DNA from: Asticcacaulis aquaticus
GTDB lineage: Bacteria > Pseudomonadota > Alphaproteobacteria > Caulobacterales > Caulobacteraceae
Length of the DNA stretch: 64,000 nucleotides
Direction of reading: 5' to 3'
NCBI RefSeq assembly: GCF_028550415.1
Contig: NZ_JAQQKX010000003.1
Coordinates: forward strand, 244,222-308,221
Shown here: positions 31,894-40,989 of the stretch, piece after piece
How positions within the stretch are numbered: the stretch's first letter is position 1
How the letters are laid out: each line of letters begins with the position of its first letter
Notes under the pieces: model-generated
What the model was told of the DNA's origin: nothing
Database searches by the model: none
Seen by the model: the letters and a program-made list of their open reading frames with translations, nothing else
Position numbers and translations under genes: made by a program

Positions 31894-32573
31894 TATTTCG
31901 CGGCGACGGCGTCGATCAGGGCGTGCGCTTCCGGCGTATCCCATTTGGCTTCACCGCCCAGACGCGCGACCTCCATACCGGTCTTGTCCAAGATGATCGT
32001 CGTCGGCATGCCGATGACGTTCCACTTCGACAGGGGCTGCACTTCCGGGTCGTTGTAGAAGACCAGCGGTTCATGCACATCAAGGAAGTTCTTCGCCTCA
32101 GCCAGCGATTTCGCCTCGTCGATGCTGAGGGTCAGCACGGTGACCTTCGCGGGATCATAGCTCTTTTGCAGGGCGGCCAGCGTCGGCATTTCGACGCGGC
32201 ACGGGGCGCACCACGTCGCCCACAGGTTCAGCACGACAACGCGGCCCTTGAATTCGGCCAAGGTGTGCGGTTTGCCGTCACGGTCGAAAAAGGTGATGTC
32301 GGTCAGTGGCTGAGGTGTTTCGTGCGTGATCAAAGTGGCCAAAGACCCCGTCGCGTAGCCTTTCAGCGGGCCTTGCGCGGTTTCAGTTTCCGCCCTCTGT
32401 TCGGGCGTGTTGGCTTGACGGAACCACATCACCCCCGCTACTGAGGCGGCAATCACCAGAACCAGTACGCCGAGCACGATAAAATTAAATCGCTGTTTCC
32501 GAACGGACTTGGTTTTGACCTCTTTTGCGGATTTAGCTTCCGCGACCTTGTTCTCGTCCAAAGGCTCATTCAT
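31893..32573 (-). CDS. tlpA: TlpA-family thiol:disulfide oxidoreductase
   Basis: This 226-residue protein has a charged cytoplasmic tail, a signal anchor (about residues 31-50, [20 protein letters not shown]) and a periplasmic thioredoxin-like domain with [13 protein letters not shown], that is a CAPC active site. TlpA keeps periplasmic thiols reduced, notably for cytochrome oxidase copper sites and cytochrome c maturation. It is divergent from argH in the order found throughout alphaproteobacteria. Its start codon at 32571-32573 overlaps the annotated argH ATG (32572-32574), so each promoter would lie in the other gene unless argH starts at 32611. Confidence 0.93.
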   Translation of the reverse strand: MNEPLDENKVAEAKSAKEVKTKSVRKQRFNFIVLGVLVLVIAASVAGVMWFRQANTPEQRAETETAQGPLKGYATGSLATLITHETPQPLTDITFFDRDGKPHTLAEFKGRVVVLNLWATWCAPCRVEMPTLAALQKSYDPAKVTVLTLSIDEAKSLAEAKNFLDVHEPLVFYNDPEVQPLSKWNVIGMPTTIILDKTGMEVARLGGEAKWDTPEAHALIDAVAAK

Positions 32574-33978
32574 GTCCGATAGTTCCCAAAAGCCTTCAGA
32601 AGGTCAAAAAATGTGGGGTGGACGTTTCTCTGCCCAACCCGACCAGATTATGCAAGCGATCAACGTCTCGATCGAGGTCGATAAGCGCCTGTGGGCGCAG
32701 GACATCGCCGGGTCGCGCGCCCACGCCGCCATGCTGGCCAAACAAGCTATCATAAGCGCCGACGCTGCCCAAGAGATCGACGCCGGATTGGCGAAAATCG
32801 TCGAGGAGATCGAAGCCGGCACCTTCCCGTTCCGCACCGAATTCGAAGACATCCACATGAATGTCGAGGCGCGTCTGCGCGAACTGATCGGGGCGACGGC
32901 AGGTCGTCTGCACACCGCCCGGTCGCGCAACGATCAGGTGGCGACCGATTTCCGCCTGTGGGTCCGCGATCGTGTCGACTATACGATCGCGCAATTGCGG
33001 GGGCTCCAGAAGGCGCTGGTCGCCCGCGCCGATGAATATGCCGACGCCCTGATGCCGGGCTTCACCCATTTGCAACCGGCGCAGCCGGTGACCTTCGGCC
33101 ACCACCTGATGGCCTATGTCGAAATGTTCGGACGCGACGCCTCGCGCTTCGAAGACGCCCGCAAGCGCATGAACGAGAACCCGCTGGGCTCGGCGGCGCT
33201 GGCCGGATCGCCGTTCCCCATCGACCGTCACATGACCGCCGCAGCGCTCGGCTTCGACCGCCCGACGGCCAACAGCCTTGACGGCGTGTCGGACCGCGAT
33301 TTCGCGTTGGAATCCCTGAGCCATGCCTCGCTGTGCGCCGGACACCTGTCGCGCCTAGCCGAAGAAATCGTCATCTGGACGACGCCGCAGTTCGGCTTCG
33401 TGCGCCTGTCGGACGCGTTCTCGACCGGGTCGTCGATCATGCCGCAAAAGCGCAACCCCGACGCCGCCGAGCTGGTCCGTGCCAAGACCGGCCGCATCAA
33501 TGGCGCGTTCATCGCTCTGACGACTGTCATGAAGGGCCTGCCGCTGGCCTATTCCAAGGACATGCAGGAAGACAAGCCGCCGGTGTTCGAAGCCTTCGAG
33601 GCGCTCGATCTGGCGCTGGCCGCCATGACGGGTATGATCGGTGACCTGACCGCCAATACGGAGCGCATGAAGGCCGCGGCGTCCAGCGGTTTCTCGACGG
33701 CGACGGACCTGGCCGACTGGCTGGTGCGCAATCTCAACATGCCGTTCCGCGACGCCCACCACGTCACCGGCGCGGCGGTGAAGCTGGCCGAAGGTCAGGG
33801 TGTGGATTTGGCGCAACTTTCGCTGAGCGATCTGCAAAATCTGGAAGCGGGCATCACGGAAGATGTGTATAGTGTTTTGACGCCGGAAGCTTCTGCGGCT
33901 TCGCGTCTGTCCTACGGGGGCACCTCTCCGGTAAAGGTGCGTGAACAAATCCAGCGCTGGAAGGACCTCCTGGCATGA
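32572..33978 (+). CDS. argH: Argininosuccinate lyase
   Basis: This 468-residue fumarase-superfamily enzyme splits argininosuccinate to arginine and fumarate. It opens with [15 protein letters not shown], then has [13 protein letters not shown], the [12 protein letters not shown] segment, and the superfamily signature [18 protein letters not shown] around residue 287. Two starts are possible: ATG 32572 (AAAGG seven bases upstream) overlapping the divergent tlpA start, or ATG 32611 (AGAAGG seven bases upstream) just before the conserved WGGRF. It overlaps the lipoprotein gene by four bases. It complements argD and argF elsewhere in the window. Confidence 0.96.
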   Translation: MSDSSQKPSEGQKMWGGRFSAQPDQIMQAINVSIEVDKRLWAQDIAGSRAHAAMLAKQAIISADAAQEIDAGLAKIVEEIEAGTFPFRTEFEDIHMNVEARLRELIGATAGRLHTARSRNDQVATDFRLWVRDRVDYTIAQLRGLQKALVARADEYADALMPGFTHLQPAQPVTFGHHLMAYVEMFGRDASRFEDARKRMNENPLGSAALAGSPFPIDRHMTAAALGFDRPTANSLDGVSDRDFALESLSHASLCAGHLSRLAEEIVIWTTPQFGFVRLSDAFSTGSSIMPQKRNPDAAELVRAKTGRINGAFIALTTVMKGLPLAYSKDMQEDKPPVFEAFEALDLALAAMTGMIGDLTANTERMKAAASSGFSTATDLADWLVRNLNMPFRDAHHVTGAAVKLAEGQGVDLAQLSLSDLQNLEAGITEDVYSVLTPEASAASRLSYGGTSPVKVREQIQRWKDLLA

Positions 33979-34268
33979 CCCTCTCTGTTTCGCGTACCGT
34001 TGTGAAAGCCGTTGTACTGGCCGCCGCGCTTGGCGTGTCCCTGACCGCCTGCGCCAAGCAGGGCGATCTGGAAACCGCGCCGCCGCTGTGGGGCAAGCGC
34101 GCGCAGGAAGAGGTCGCGGCCAAGAAGAAGGCGCAGGCCGAGGGCAAGGCGACCGAGCGCGCCCTGCCGCGCAAGGAATTCAAGAACGAGATGGCCGACC
34201 CGTATCAGCAAAACCAGAAGGTCGGCGACGCGCCTCTGGAAGGTACCGGCAACGCCCAGCGTCAGTAA
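33975..34268 (+). CDS. LptM-like small lipoprotein
   Basis: This 97-residue protein has a lipoprotein signal peptide ending in the lipobox LTAC (Cys about 27), then [14 protein letters not shown], which is the LptM/YifL-like motif (C-GxxGPLxxP type). Short lipoproteins between argH and lysA are typical in alphaproteobacteria; in E. coli LptM stabilises the LptD LPS translocon. The rest is a charged, probably disordered tail. ATG 33975 overlaps the argH stop (ATGA). The LptM link is by position and motif, not proven. Confidence 0.8.
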   Translation: MTLSVSRTVVKAVVLAAALGVSLTACAKQGDLETAPPLWGKRAQEEVAAKKKAQAEGKATERALPRKEFKNEMADPYQQNQKVGDAPLEGTGNAQRQ

Positions 34269-34274
34269 CCAATC

Positions 34275-34331
34275 ATACCTCCCCACTTGTGGGGAGGGGG
34301 ACCGTCGGCGGAGCCGATGGTGGTGGGGGCC
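34275..34331. repeat. Family-A palindromic repeat, half element
   Basis: ATACCTCCCCAC..GTGGGGAGGGGGACC is followed by a GTCGGCGGAGCCGATGG stem region and TGGTGGGGGCC. It has the left end of the full-length copies but lacks the right end. It lies in the gap between the lipoprotein gene and lysA, and would be in their common transcript. Confidence 0.75.
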
Positions 34332-34359
34332 TTTTCCTTCACCGCACAAGGCAGACTAA

Positions 34360-35679
34360 ATGAACCATTTCGAATACAAGAACGGTGAAATGCACGTCGA
34401 GGGCGTCGCGGTCAGGGAACTGGCCGAACGCGTCGGTACGCCGCTCTACCTCTATTCGTCGGCGACGCTTGAGCGCCACTTTCAGGTCTTTTCGCAGGCC
34501 CTGTGGAGCAAGGAAGCCCTGCAAAGCCCCAAAGGCGAAGCCCCGCTGATCGCCTATGCGACCAAGGCCAACTCCAACCTTGCCGTGCTGCAAACCCTGG
34601 CCGAACAGGGTGCTGGGGCCGATACGGTCTCTGAGGGCGAAATCCGCAAGGCGCTCATGGCCGGGGTCGCACCGGAAAAGATCGTCTTTTCCGGCGTCGG
34701 CAAGACCAATGACGAAATGGCCTTTGCCCTGAAAACTGGCATCTATCAGATCAATGTCGAGTCGCGCCCCGAGCTTGAACGCCTGAGCCATGTGGCAGGC
34801 TCGCTGGGACTCGTCGCGCCGATCGTCATCCGCATCAATCCCGGTGTCGGGGCCGGCGGCCATTCCAAGATCACCACCGGCGGGGCCAAGGACAAGTTCG
34901 GGGTTTCGGCGGCGGAAGCCATCGCCCTTTACGGTCAGGCGGCGTCCGATCCGAACATCGCGCCGATGGGTATTGCCTGCCATATCGGTAGCCAGATTTC
35001 CGACCTGACCCCCATGCAGGCGGCGTTCTCGAAGATGAAGGGCTGGGTGCAGGAACTGCGCGCCAATGGCCTGAGCGTCGAGCGCCTTGACCTCGGCGGC
35101 GGGCTGGGCGTGCCCTATTTCAACCAGCCGGAACCGCCTTCGCCTGCCGATTTTGCCCAGATGGTCGCGCTGACCGTCGGTAATCTGGGGGTACGCTATA
35201 CCTTCGAGCCGGGCCGCCTGATCGCCGCCAATGCCGGGATTCTGGTCTCGCGCGTCATCCATGTGCACGAACGCGCCGATTCCGGTCAGAAGTTCCTTGT
35301 TGTCGATGCCGCGATGAACGACCTGATCCGGCCTGCCATGTACGACGCCTATCACGACATCCGTCCGGTATGTGAACCCAAGGACACCAAGAAGGGTACC
35401 TACGACGTGGTCGGTCCGGTGTGCGAAACCGGCGACACCTTTACCCGCGGGCGCGACCTGCCGGTGATGAAGGCGGGCGACCTGATGGCCTTCATGTCGG
35501 CGGGCGCTTACGGCGCGGTGATGGGCAGCGAATATAATTCGCGGCCGCTCGCCCCAGAAGTGCTGGTCCGTGACGACAAATGGGCCGTCGTGCGCCCGCG
35601 TCCGTCCTATGAGGACATGATGAATCAGGAAGTCCTGCCCGACTGGTTCCGGCCGCGCAATATGCGGGCAAGCGCGTAA
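34360..35679 (+). CDS. lysA: Diaminopimelate decarboxylase
   Basis: This 439-residue fold-III PLP decarboxylase converts meso-diaminopimelate to lysine. It has the PLP lysine in IAYATKANSNLAVL (about residue 69), the GVGAGGHSKITTG segment, HIGSQISDL, DLGGGLGVPY, the EPGRLIAANAG motif and the catalytic VCETGDTF region. N-terminus HFEYKNGEMHVEGV matches alphaproteobacterial LysA. It follows argH and the LptM-like gene in the conserved order, and the next gene is what remains of the DUF4175 gene that normally follows lysA. Confidence 0.97.
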   Translation: MNHFEYKNGEMHVEGVAVRELAERVGTPLYLYSSATLERHFQVFSQALWSKEALQSPKGEAPLIAYATKANSNLAVLQTLAEQGAGADTVSEGEIRKALMAGVAPEKIVFSGVGKTNDEMAFALKTGIYQINVESRPELERLSHVAGSLGLVAPIVIRINPGVGAGGHSKITTGGAKDKFGVSAAEAIALYGQAASDPNIAPMGIACHIGSQISDLTPMQAAFSKMKGWVQELRANGLSVERLDLGGGLGVPYFNQPEPPSPADFAQMVALTVGNLGVRYTFEPGRLIAANAGILVSRVIHVHERADSGQKFLVVDAAMNDLIRPAMYDAYHDIRPVCEPKDTKKGTYDVVGPVCETGDTFTRGRDLPVMKAGDLMAFMSAGAYGAVMGSEYNSRPLAPEVLVRDDKWAVVRPRPSYEDMMNQEVLPDWFRPRNMRASA

Positions 35680-35770
35680 TCCCGTCTTAGGATTCCGCTC
35701 TTGATTCGTACGTTAACCTGAGCGAAAGTCGAAGGGTTAACGGGACGGGTCAGGTTTTGGGGAACCGGTG

Positions 35771-36304
35771 ATGACGCTTCAACGCACCAAACGCTTTTCG
35801 CGCCTGAACCGGGCGCTGGGCTGGACGGCGACGGTCATGGTGTGGGAACGCCTGTTGCCCGCCCTGACGCCGTTTCTGTTGCTGGCGGCAGCGATCGCCG
35901 TCGCCTCGCAGTGGGGCCTGTTTCTGGCGCTGGGGACCGTCGTCCATATTGCCGTTCTGGTGGTGGGTAGTGCTGTTGCCATAACTGCCGCTGTGCTGAA
36001 CCTGCGCGGCTTCAAGACCCCGACCTTTACCGAGACCAATACGCGGCTGGCTTTGGATAATAAGGTCACGCCGGAATATCTGCTCGGCCTGCGTCACGCG
36101 AAAAAGCAACCGAGCCTGAAAATCGGCAAGGCCAAGGCCGGTCTGGCCAAGGGCGATCCGTTCGCCCTGCGCTATCTGATGCTGGTCCTGATCATGTTCG
36201 GCTACCTGTCGCAGGGCCCTGTGCCATGGACGCAGGTTGCCAGCGGTTTCGCGCCCTTGGGCAAGCCGGGTGTGGTACTGGTCGCGATGGACGCTCACCC
36301 CTGA
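35771..36304 (+). CDS. Truncated TIGR02302/DUF4175 protein, N-terminal membrane part only
   Basis: This 177-residue frame corresponds to the N-terminus of the long TIGR02302/DUF4175 proteins that usually follow lysA. It has a helix pair after MVWERLLPALTPFLLL, a second helix near residues 55-75, the ETNTRLALDNKV linker, then LAKGDPFALRYLMLVLIMFGY, which fits the LxRxDPYALR segment before the third helix. Family proteins run to about 800 residues with a large extracytoplasmic region; here the frame stops about 30 residues after helix 3. The gene is therefore probably decayed or deleted. GTG 35768 is an alternative start. The 3' end overlaps the thermonuclease-like frame. Confidence 0.65.
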   Translation: MTLQRTKRFSRLNRALGWTATVMVWERLLPALTPFLLLAAAIAVASQWGLFLALGTVVHIAVLVVGSAVAITAAVLNLRGFKTPTFTETNTRLALDNKVTPEYLLGLRHAKKQPSLKIGKAKAGLAKGDPFALRYLMLVLIMFGYLSQGPVPWTQVASGFAPLGKPGVVLVAMDAHP

Positions 36305-36807
36305 GCAGGCGATTAACGCTTATCGGACTGGCATTAGCCGGAATCGCTGCTGTCGCATGGCTGGCGGTCTATCGCGATCCGCCGAAATCCGATCCTGCTC
36401 CACCCGTTGCCGCCATTACCGGCGAAGCCGAAGCCATCGACGGCGACTCCCTGCGGGTCAGCGGCATTGAAATCCGGCTGGAAGGCGCAGATGCTTTCGA
36501 ATACGACCAGAGGTGCGGGGCGTTCGCTTGTGGTACGGCGGCCAGCGCCAATCTGCACCGCCTGATCGACGGCAACACTGTCCGTTGTCAGCCCGAAGGC
36601 GAGGACCGCTACGGACGCACTTTGGCGCGTTGTTTTGTCGGCGACACCGACATCGCCGCCGCGCAAGTTCGTGCCGGTCTGGCGGTGGCTTATCGCCGCT
36701 ATTCCGACCGCTATGTCCGCGAAGAAGAGGCCGCGAAAGCCGTTAAATGCGGGGCATGGGCCTACAGTTTTCAGGCACCGGAAGACTACCGGCATTCCAA
36801 AACCTAA
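36226..36807 (+). CDS. Thermonuclease-like (SNase-fold) protein
   Basis: This protein has one N-terminal hydrophobic helix (LTLIGLALAGIAAVAWLAV) followed by a staphylococcal-nuclease fold. It shows AIDGDSLRVSGIEIRLEGADAFE (shown here in parts), where DAFE replaces the family's DAPE, and YGRTLARC with the catalytic arginine. It should be a secreted or anchored nuclease. The only ATG (36226) lies 79 bp inside the upstream frame and gives a poor N-terminus; CTG 36301 next to the upstream stop may be the real start, giving about 168 residues. Its stop overlaps that of the convergent FrnE-like gene by four bases. Confidence 0.72.
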   Translation: MDAGCQRFRALGQAGCGTGRDGRSPLSRRLTLIGLALAGIAAVAWLAVYRDPPKSDPAPPVAAITGEAEAIDGDSLRVSGIEIRLEGADAFEYDQRCGAFACGTAASANLHRLIDGNTVRCQPEGEDRYGRTLARCFVGDTDIAAAQVRAGLAVAYRRYSDRYVREEEAAKAVKCGAWAYSFQAPEDYRHSKT

Positions 36808-37508
36808 ACCGCGCACACCCCGTCATCGCAGGCCCCATCTTTACGGATTTGGCCGGCATTGCGCTGTTCCGGCGGCAGATCGTCCCACGCCCGCTGGAGC
36901 ACCTGCGCGAAGGCCTCCGCCGGTTGCGCGCCCGACACGGCGTATTTGTTATTGATGACGAAGAACGGCACGCCATTGGCCCCGCGCTGGGTGATGAAAT
37001 CCTGTTCCTCTACCACAGCGTCGCTGTAGCGGTCGGTTTTGAGGAAGGCTTCGGCCTCCGACGCGTCGAGGCCGGTCTCGGCGGCCAGTTTGACCAGCAC
37101 GGCGTCGTCAAACAGTGACTGGCCTTCGCTGAAATAGGCGCGGTAGAGGCGTTCGACCATTTCCGCCGCCAAGCCGCGATCCTCGGCGAATTTAATCAGC
37201 CGATGAGATTTGAGCGTGTCGCCGGAAATCGTGTCGTCGAGGTGGTAGTCCAGCCCGACAGACGCTGCCATCTGCACGACGCGCGCCTGATTCTGGGCTA
37301 CCTGATCTGCCGTCATATTGTACTTGCGCTGGAGCATTTCCTTCACCGGCGTAGGGGCGGCGTCGGGCGACAGGCGGAAAGCGCGATGCCTAACGGTGAT
37401 CGCATCCTTACCGGCAAAATCGTTCAAAGCGCGCTCGAACTGACGCTTCCCGATCCAGCAGAAGGGGCAGATGATATCGGACCAGATGTCGACGGTAATG
37501 GCGGTCAT
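36804..37508 (-). CDS. DsbA-family oxidoreductase, FrnE type
   Basis: This 234-residue cytoplasmic thioredoxin-fold protein has the N-terminal CPFC motif in IWSDIICPFCWIG, a long helical insert, the cis-Pro region GVPFFVINNKYAVSGAQP, and a C-terminal CDDGVC (CX4C) pair. Both cysteine pairs are features of FrnE of Deinococcus, a disulfide isomerase linked to oxidative stress. ATG 37508 was preferred to upstream codons that would run into a repeat. It is convergent with the thermonuclease-like gene with overlapping stops. Confidence 0.9.
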   Translation of the reverse strand: MTAITVDIWSDIICPFCWIGKRQFERALNDFAGKDAITVRHRAFRLSPDAAPTPVKEMLQRKYNMTADQVAQNQARVVQMAASVGLDYHLDDTISGDTLKSHRLIKFAEDRGLAAEMVERLYRAYFSEGQSLFDDAVLVKLAAETGLDASEAEAFLKTDRYSDAVVEEQDFITQRGANGVPFFVINNKYAVSGAQPAEAFAQVLQRAWDDLPPEQRNAGQIRKDGACDDGVCAV

Positions 37509-37524
37509 GCTCTCGGTTTCCTTC

Positions 37525-37714
37525 ATACCTCCCCACATCGTGGGGAGGGGGGCCGCACGACGCGCGAAGCGCTAGATGCGGTGGTGGGGGCCTGCGCTGT
37601 CGTGACAGCGGATCAATGGGCCAGCAGATTTATGCGCGGCAATCTACGCGAGCCCCCACCGTCTCGCTGCCTACGGCATCGATCCACCTCCCCCGGCACG
37701 CCGGGGGAGTATGA
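37525..37714. repeat. Family-A palindromic repeat, full length
   Basis: It starts CATACCTCCCCAC...GTGGGGAGGGGGGCC, contains GGTGGTGGGGGCC and its counterpart GCCCCCACCGTC, and ends CCACCTCCCCC..GGGGGAGTATG. The inner and outer arms are inverted. It fills most of the 267-bp gap between the FrnE-like and GH2 genes, both on the minus strand. Confidence 0.8.
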
Positions 37715-37775
37715 AGGGGGCGTCGTGTTTATATTAGGTCGCGCATAGAAACCGCAACCCGGCACCCCCACGTAA

Positions 37776-39866
37776 CTACCGTCGATCCGGTTGCGCCAGC
37801 GCGCCGACCGGCGCTTGCAGGTTCCAGCGCACACGGTCGCGTACGACCTGTCCCTTGTAGGGGCTTTCGGCGGCAATCTGGTTCAGGCCTGGCGACAGGG
37901 TTATGTTCTTGAATACCACGATCCCGCCCGCCGCCGTTTGGGTGGCGATCGTCACGCCATTGACCTTGAGCGTCACCTGCGGCTGGTTGGTGTAGATCTT
38001 CACGTCGGTCGCCGCCTTGGTGCGTTCATCGAAACGGCGCGAGGTAATATAGACGACCGGTTCCGCCGACCACTGCGCCTTGTAGAACCAGAAGGCGTCC
38101 TTCTTCGTGCGTCGGTCGTAGGTCACCAGACCCTTGTCGTTGATGCCGCTGTGGTCGCCTTCATTGCGCCCGTCCGACGCGGCGTCGAACATCTGCCAGA
38201 CAAACGCGCCCCAGATGAAGGGCCGCGCCTTCAACTGCGCCCAGTTGGCCTCGTGATAGAGCGCCTGATATGGCTCCGGATGCCAGCCCGACGGCGGATC
38301 GACGCGCGCGGGCGGCGATTCCTGATGCCTGACACTACCTCCCGCACCGTATTCCAGCACGGCGAAGGGTTTCGTCGGGAATTTCGCATGGTAAGCGTCG
38401 GCCCATTTACCCATGTCGGCGAATTCGTCCTTGTACCAGCCGAAATAGCGGTTGAAGCCGATCAGGTCCGAGGTCTGGGCCAGAGGGGCATCATCGGCCT
38501 GACAGCAATGGGCATAGATCGTCGGACGCGAACGGTCTTCGGCTTCGGCGACCGCGTTCAGCCCTTTCAGCGTCGCTGCGACAAACGGTTCGGTGCCGTG
38601 GACCTCGTTGCCCAGCCCCCAGGCGATGATGCTGGGGTGGTTGATATTCTGACGGATCAGTTCGCGCATCTGCAAGGCGGCATTGGCGCGGAAGGCCTCG
38701 GTATCGACGACCGTGCCGTTGACGGGCACTTCCGTCAGGACCAGAAACCCTCGGCGGTCGGCCTCGTCATAGGCGGTCTGGGCGTGGGGATAGTGGACGA
38801 GGCGCACGGCATTGGCCCCCATCTCCGCCATCAGGTCGAAGTCCTCGACGATATCGAGATCGCTGATCGCCCCGCCTTTGCCGGCACGGCTGGCGTGCAG
38901 ATTGACGCCATGGACGGCATAGGGCTTGCCGTTGAGCAGCAGGCCTTTCTGCGCATCGAAAACGACGCTGCGCACACCGAACGCCGTCACCGTGCGGTCC
39001 AAGGTCGCGCTGTCGTCGGTGACTTCGGTGACCACCGAATAGATGTACGGATCGGCCACGCCGTTCCACAGGTGCGGATTGGGCAGCTTGCCCGCGATGA
39101 CCACGCGTCCGGCCTCATTGGCCTTGAGATTAACTGGTTTCGAGGCACTGAACACCTGTTTACCATCGGCGCTGAAGATGCGGGTCTGAACGATCAGCTT
39201 TGATCCGCGCGACCGGCTGTTGCGCACGGCGACGGCCATGCTCAGGTCGGCATTGCGCTCGGAGACATTGCTGGTAGATACCGCTACGGCAGGCGAACCG
39301 TGATCGAGCCAGTCGAACCCGGCATCGCGCGTCTGGATCAGCGACACCCCGCGCGTGATGCCGCCGCAAAACGTATAGTCCCCGGCCAGAGGCGCGACGT
39401 GCGGCCAGGCGGCGTTATTGACGCGCACGGCCAGGACGTTCTTGCCCGTTTTGATATGCCGGGTGATATCGAAGCGGAACGTCGTGAAGCCGCCTTCGTG
39501 CCGGCCCACGAAGACACCATTGACGAACAGGTCGGCGACGAGGGCCGCCCCGTCGAACTGGAGATAGAGGCGCTCATTGGCGGGCACGGCGCGCATGTCC
39601 AGCGTCTTGCGATACCAGGCCGTGCCACGATAAAAGGACGGTCCCGCGGTTACCGCGCCGTCATCGCCGTCACTGAGGTTGAAGGTATGCGGCAAACTGG
39701 CGACCTGCCATTTGGTGTCGTCGAAGGCCGGGGCTTCGGCGCCCTTGATATCCTCGCGCTTGACGCGCCATTCTGTGTTGATCGAGGCGACCGATCGCGC
39801 TTCGGCGACCGACGCCGTAAGGCACAGACACAGGGCGGCCAGAATGGCGGACAGCGATCGGATCAT
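37776..39866 (-). CDS. Exported glycoside hydrolase family 2 protein (beta-galactosidase-like)
   Basis: This 696-residue enzyme has a signal peptide (SLSAILAALCLCLTASVAEA). The GH2 order follows: jelly-roll sugar-binding domain (about 40-185, with WYRKTLDM and GRHEGGFTTFRFDIT), an Ig-like domain, then a TIM barrel with acid/base Glu421 in GLGNEVHGTEP and nucleophile Glu505 in FAVLEYGAGG. A C-terminal Ig-like domain (LKVNGVTIATQTAAG) ends it. It hydrolyses terminal beta-galactosides, beta-mannosides or glucuronides in the periplasm. No transporter or regulator adjoins it, so the substrate is open. Confidence 0.93.
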   Translation of the reverse strand: MIRSLSAILAALCLCLTASVAEARSVASINTEWRVKREDIKGAEAPAFDDTKWQVASLPHTFNLSDGDDGAVTAGPSFYRGTAWYRKTLDMRAVPANERLYLQFDGAALVADLFVNGVFVGRHEGGFTTFRFDITRHIKTGKNVLAVRVNNAAWPHVAPLAGDYTFCGGITRGVSLIQTRDAGFDWLDHGSPAVAVSTSNVSERNADLSMAVAVRNSRSRGSKLIVQTRIFSADGKQVFSASKPVNLKANEAGRVVIAGKLPNPHLWNGVADPYIYSVVTEVTDDSATLDRTVTAFGVRSVVFDAQKGLLLNGKPYAVHGVNLHASRAGKGGAISDLDIVEDFDLMAEMGANAVRLVHYPHAQTAYDEADRRGFLVLTEVPVNGTVVDTEAFRANAALQMRELIRQNINHPSIIAWGLGNEVHGTEPFVAATLKGLNAVAEAEDRSRPTIYAHCCQADDAPLAQTSDLIGFNRYFGWYKDEFADMGKWADAYHAKFPTKPFAVLEYGAGGSVRHQESPPARVDPPSGWHPEPYQALYHEANWAQLKARPFIWGAFVWQMFDAASDGRNEGDHSGINDKGLVTYDRRTKKDAFWFYKAQWSAEPVVYITSRRFDERTKAATDVKIYTNQPQVTLKVNGVTIATQTAAGGIVVFKNITLSPGLNQIAAESPYKGQVVRDRVRWNLQAPVGALAQPDRR

Positions 39867-39993
39867 GTCATCAAGCCCTGTTGTTTTTTATATCTGGGGT
39901 ATTAGGCACCGAATATGACCCAATAAAGACCAAATAATCAGCAAGCGATAGCCTGCGCCGTGCGTTAAAATTTTCGTCACGCCCTTGCAAAAA

Positions 39994-40008
39994 GTTACGG
40001 TATAACAT
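39994..40008. promoter_or_regulatory. Possible Zur-like site before merC-type gene
   Basis: ACGGTATAACAT (39997-40008) matches the ATGTTATAACAT core often seen at alphaproteobacterial Zur sites at 10 of 12 positions. The surrounding GTTA...TAAC is palindromic. It lies about 35 bases upstream of the MerC-like gene, in the divergent region shared with the GH2 gene. The call rests on resemblance alone. Confidence 0.3.
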
Positions 40009-40040
40009 ATGTCCTGTGTCCCGAAGACAGGACGTTGCGA

Positions 40041-40451
40041 ATGGCCGTTGCCCCCAATCCGGATAAGCCGAACACGGTGATGGACCTGCTGGCCATTGCC
40101 CTGTCCGGGCTGTGTCTGGCCCACTGTCTGCTGTTGCCGTTCGCCATTGCTGCCCTGCCGGTGCTGGGGCAGGTCGCCGGCAGTCACGTCGTCCATCAGG
40201 TGCTGATTCTGGTCGCCGCCCCCCTGAGCATCTGGACGCTCAGCCGTTCGAAAGGCTGGCGCAAACCGGGTGTGGCGGTGCTGGCCGGTCTCGGTCTGGG
40301 GCTGCTGACCGGTGCGGCCTTTATCCCGGTTCTGATCGCGCATGAAACCCTGATCAGCGTCGTCGGTGCCCTGATGGTCGCCGCGGCGCACTATATCAAC
40401 ACGCAACGTCACCGCGACGCCGACAGAGCCGCGAAGGCCCTGCGAGTCTGA
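40041..40451 (+). CDS. MerC domain-containing membrane protein
   Basis: This 136-residue protein has four helices of the MerC fold, with the conserved LSGLCLAHCLLLP segment in helix 1 (Cys-x2-His-Cys) and HHRD-like basic tail TQRHRDADRAAK. MerC of mercury operons moves Hg(II); chromosomal homologues without mer genes are usually tied to zinc or other metal homeostasis and often controlled by Zur. No mer genes are near. ATG 40041 follows GACGTTGCGA; a TTG two codons earlier is less likely. Confidence 0.85.
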   Translation: MAVAPNPDKPNTVMDLLAIALSGLCLAHCLLLPFAIAALPVLGQVAGSHVVHQVLILVAAPLSIWTLSRSKGWRKPGVAVLAGLGLGLLTGAAFIPVLIAHETLISVVGALMVAAAHYINTQRHRDADRAAKALRV

Positions 40452-40531
40452 GGGCTTTTCTACTGCATACTATTGACTGAGACGCCTGACCCTATATGAC
40501 GGGCGACGGTTACATTTGTCCGGATATTCCC

Positions 40532-40840
40532 ATGCTGCGCCACATCGTCATGTTCAGTTGTAAAGACACCCAGAGCCGTGACGATATCCGCAAAGGCCTG
40601 TCGATCCTGACCGGTATTCCCCACGCGCAGAAGCTTGAGGTCGCCTTCAACGAAAAGGTCGATCAGCTTGGCAACGATATCGAAGTCGTCGTCTATGGCG
40701 AATTTGCCGATGTCGAGGCGCTGCGGGCTTATAAGGCGCATCCGCTGTATCAGGAATCGATCGATCGCGTCCGCCCGATCCGTGAGCTGCGTGTGGCGGC
40801 GGACTATACGGTCGAAAGCGCGGCAACGACCGCGCTCTGA
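40532..40840 (+). CDS. Dabb (stress-responsive A/B barrel) protein
   Basis: This 102-residue protein begins MLRHIVMFSCKD, the Dabb opening, and continues with a KLEVAFNEKV strand, DIEVVVYGEFADVEALRAY and the family ending HPLYQESIDRVRPI..RVAADY. Dabb domains form dimeric ferredoxin-like barrels; many have no known reaction. ATG 40532 is used because the domain starts there; the frame extends upstream to 40496 without similarity. It stands alone. Confidence 0.9.
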   Translation: MLRHIVMFSCKDTQSRDDIRKGLSILTGIPHAQKLEVAFNEKVDQLGNDIEVVVYGEFADVEALRAYKAHPLYQESIDRVRPIRELRVAADYTVESAATTAL

Positions 40841-40989
40841 AATCAGTGATCCATAAATCTGCGGCGTACGTAAGCAAGGGGAACATAATTTCGCCTTTGC
40901 AGTGCAGCATCATGCCTGTCACGCGCGGTTGATTTGCCTTTTCGCCTCTCAGGCGTAGGCTGCACTCTCATAATGGACGGGGGCGTTCG

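Noticed and set aside
40041..40451. Mercury resistance operon
   Set aside because: Only a MerC-type protein is present; merR, merT, merP and merA are absent.
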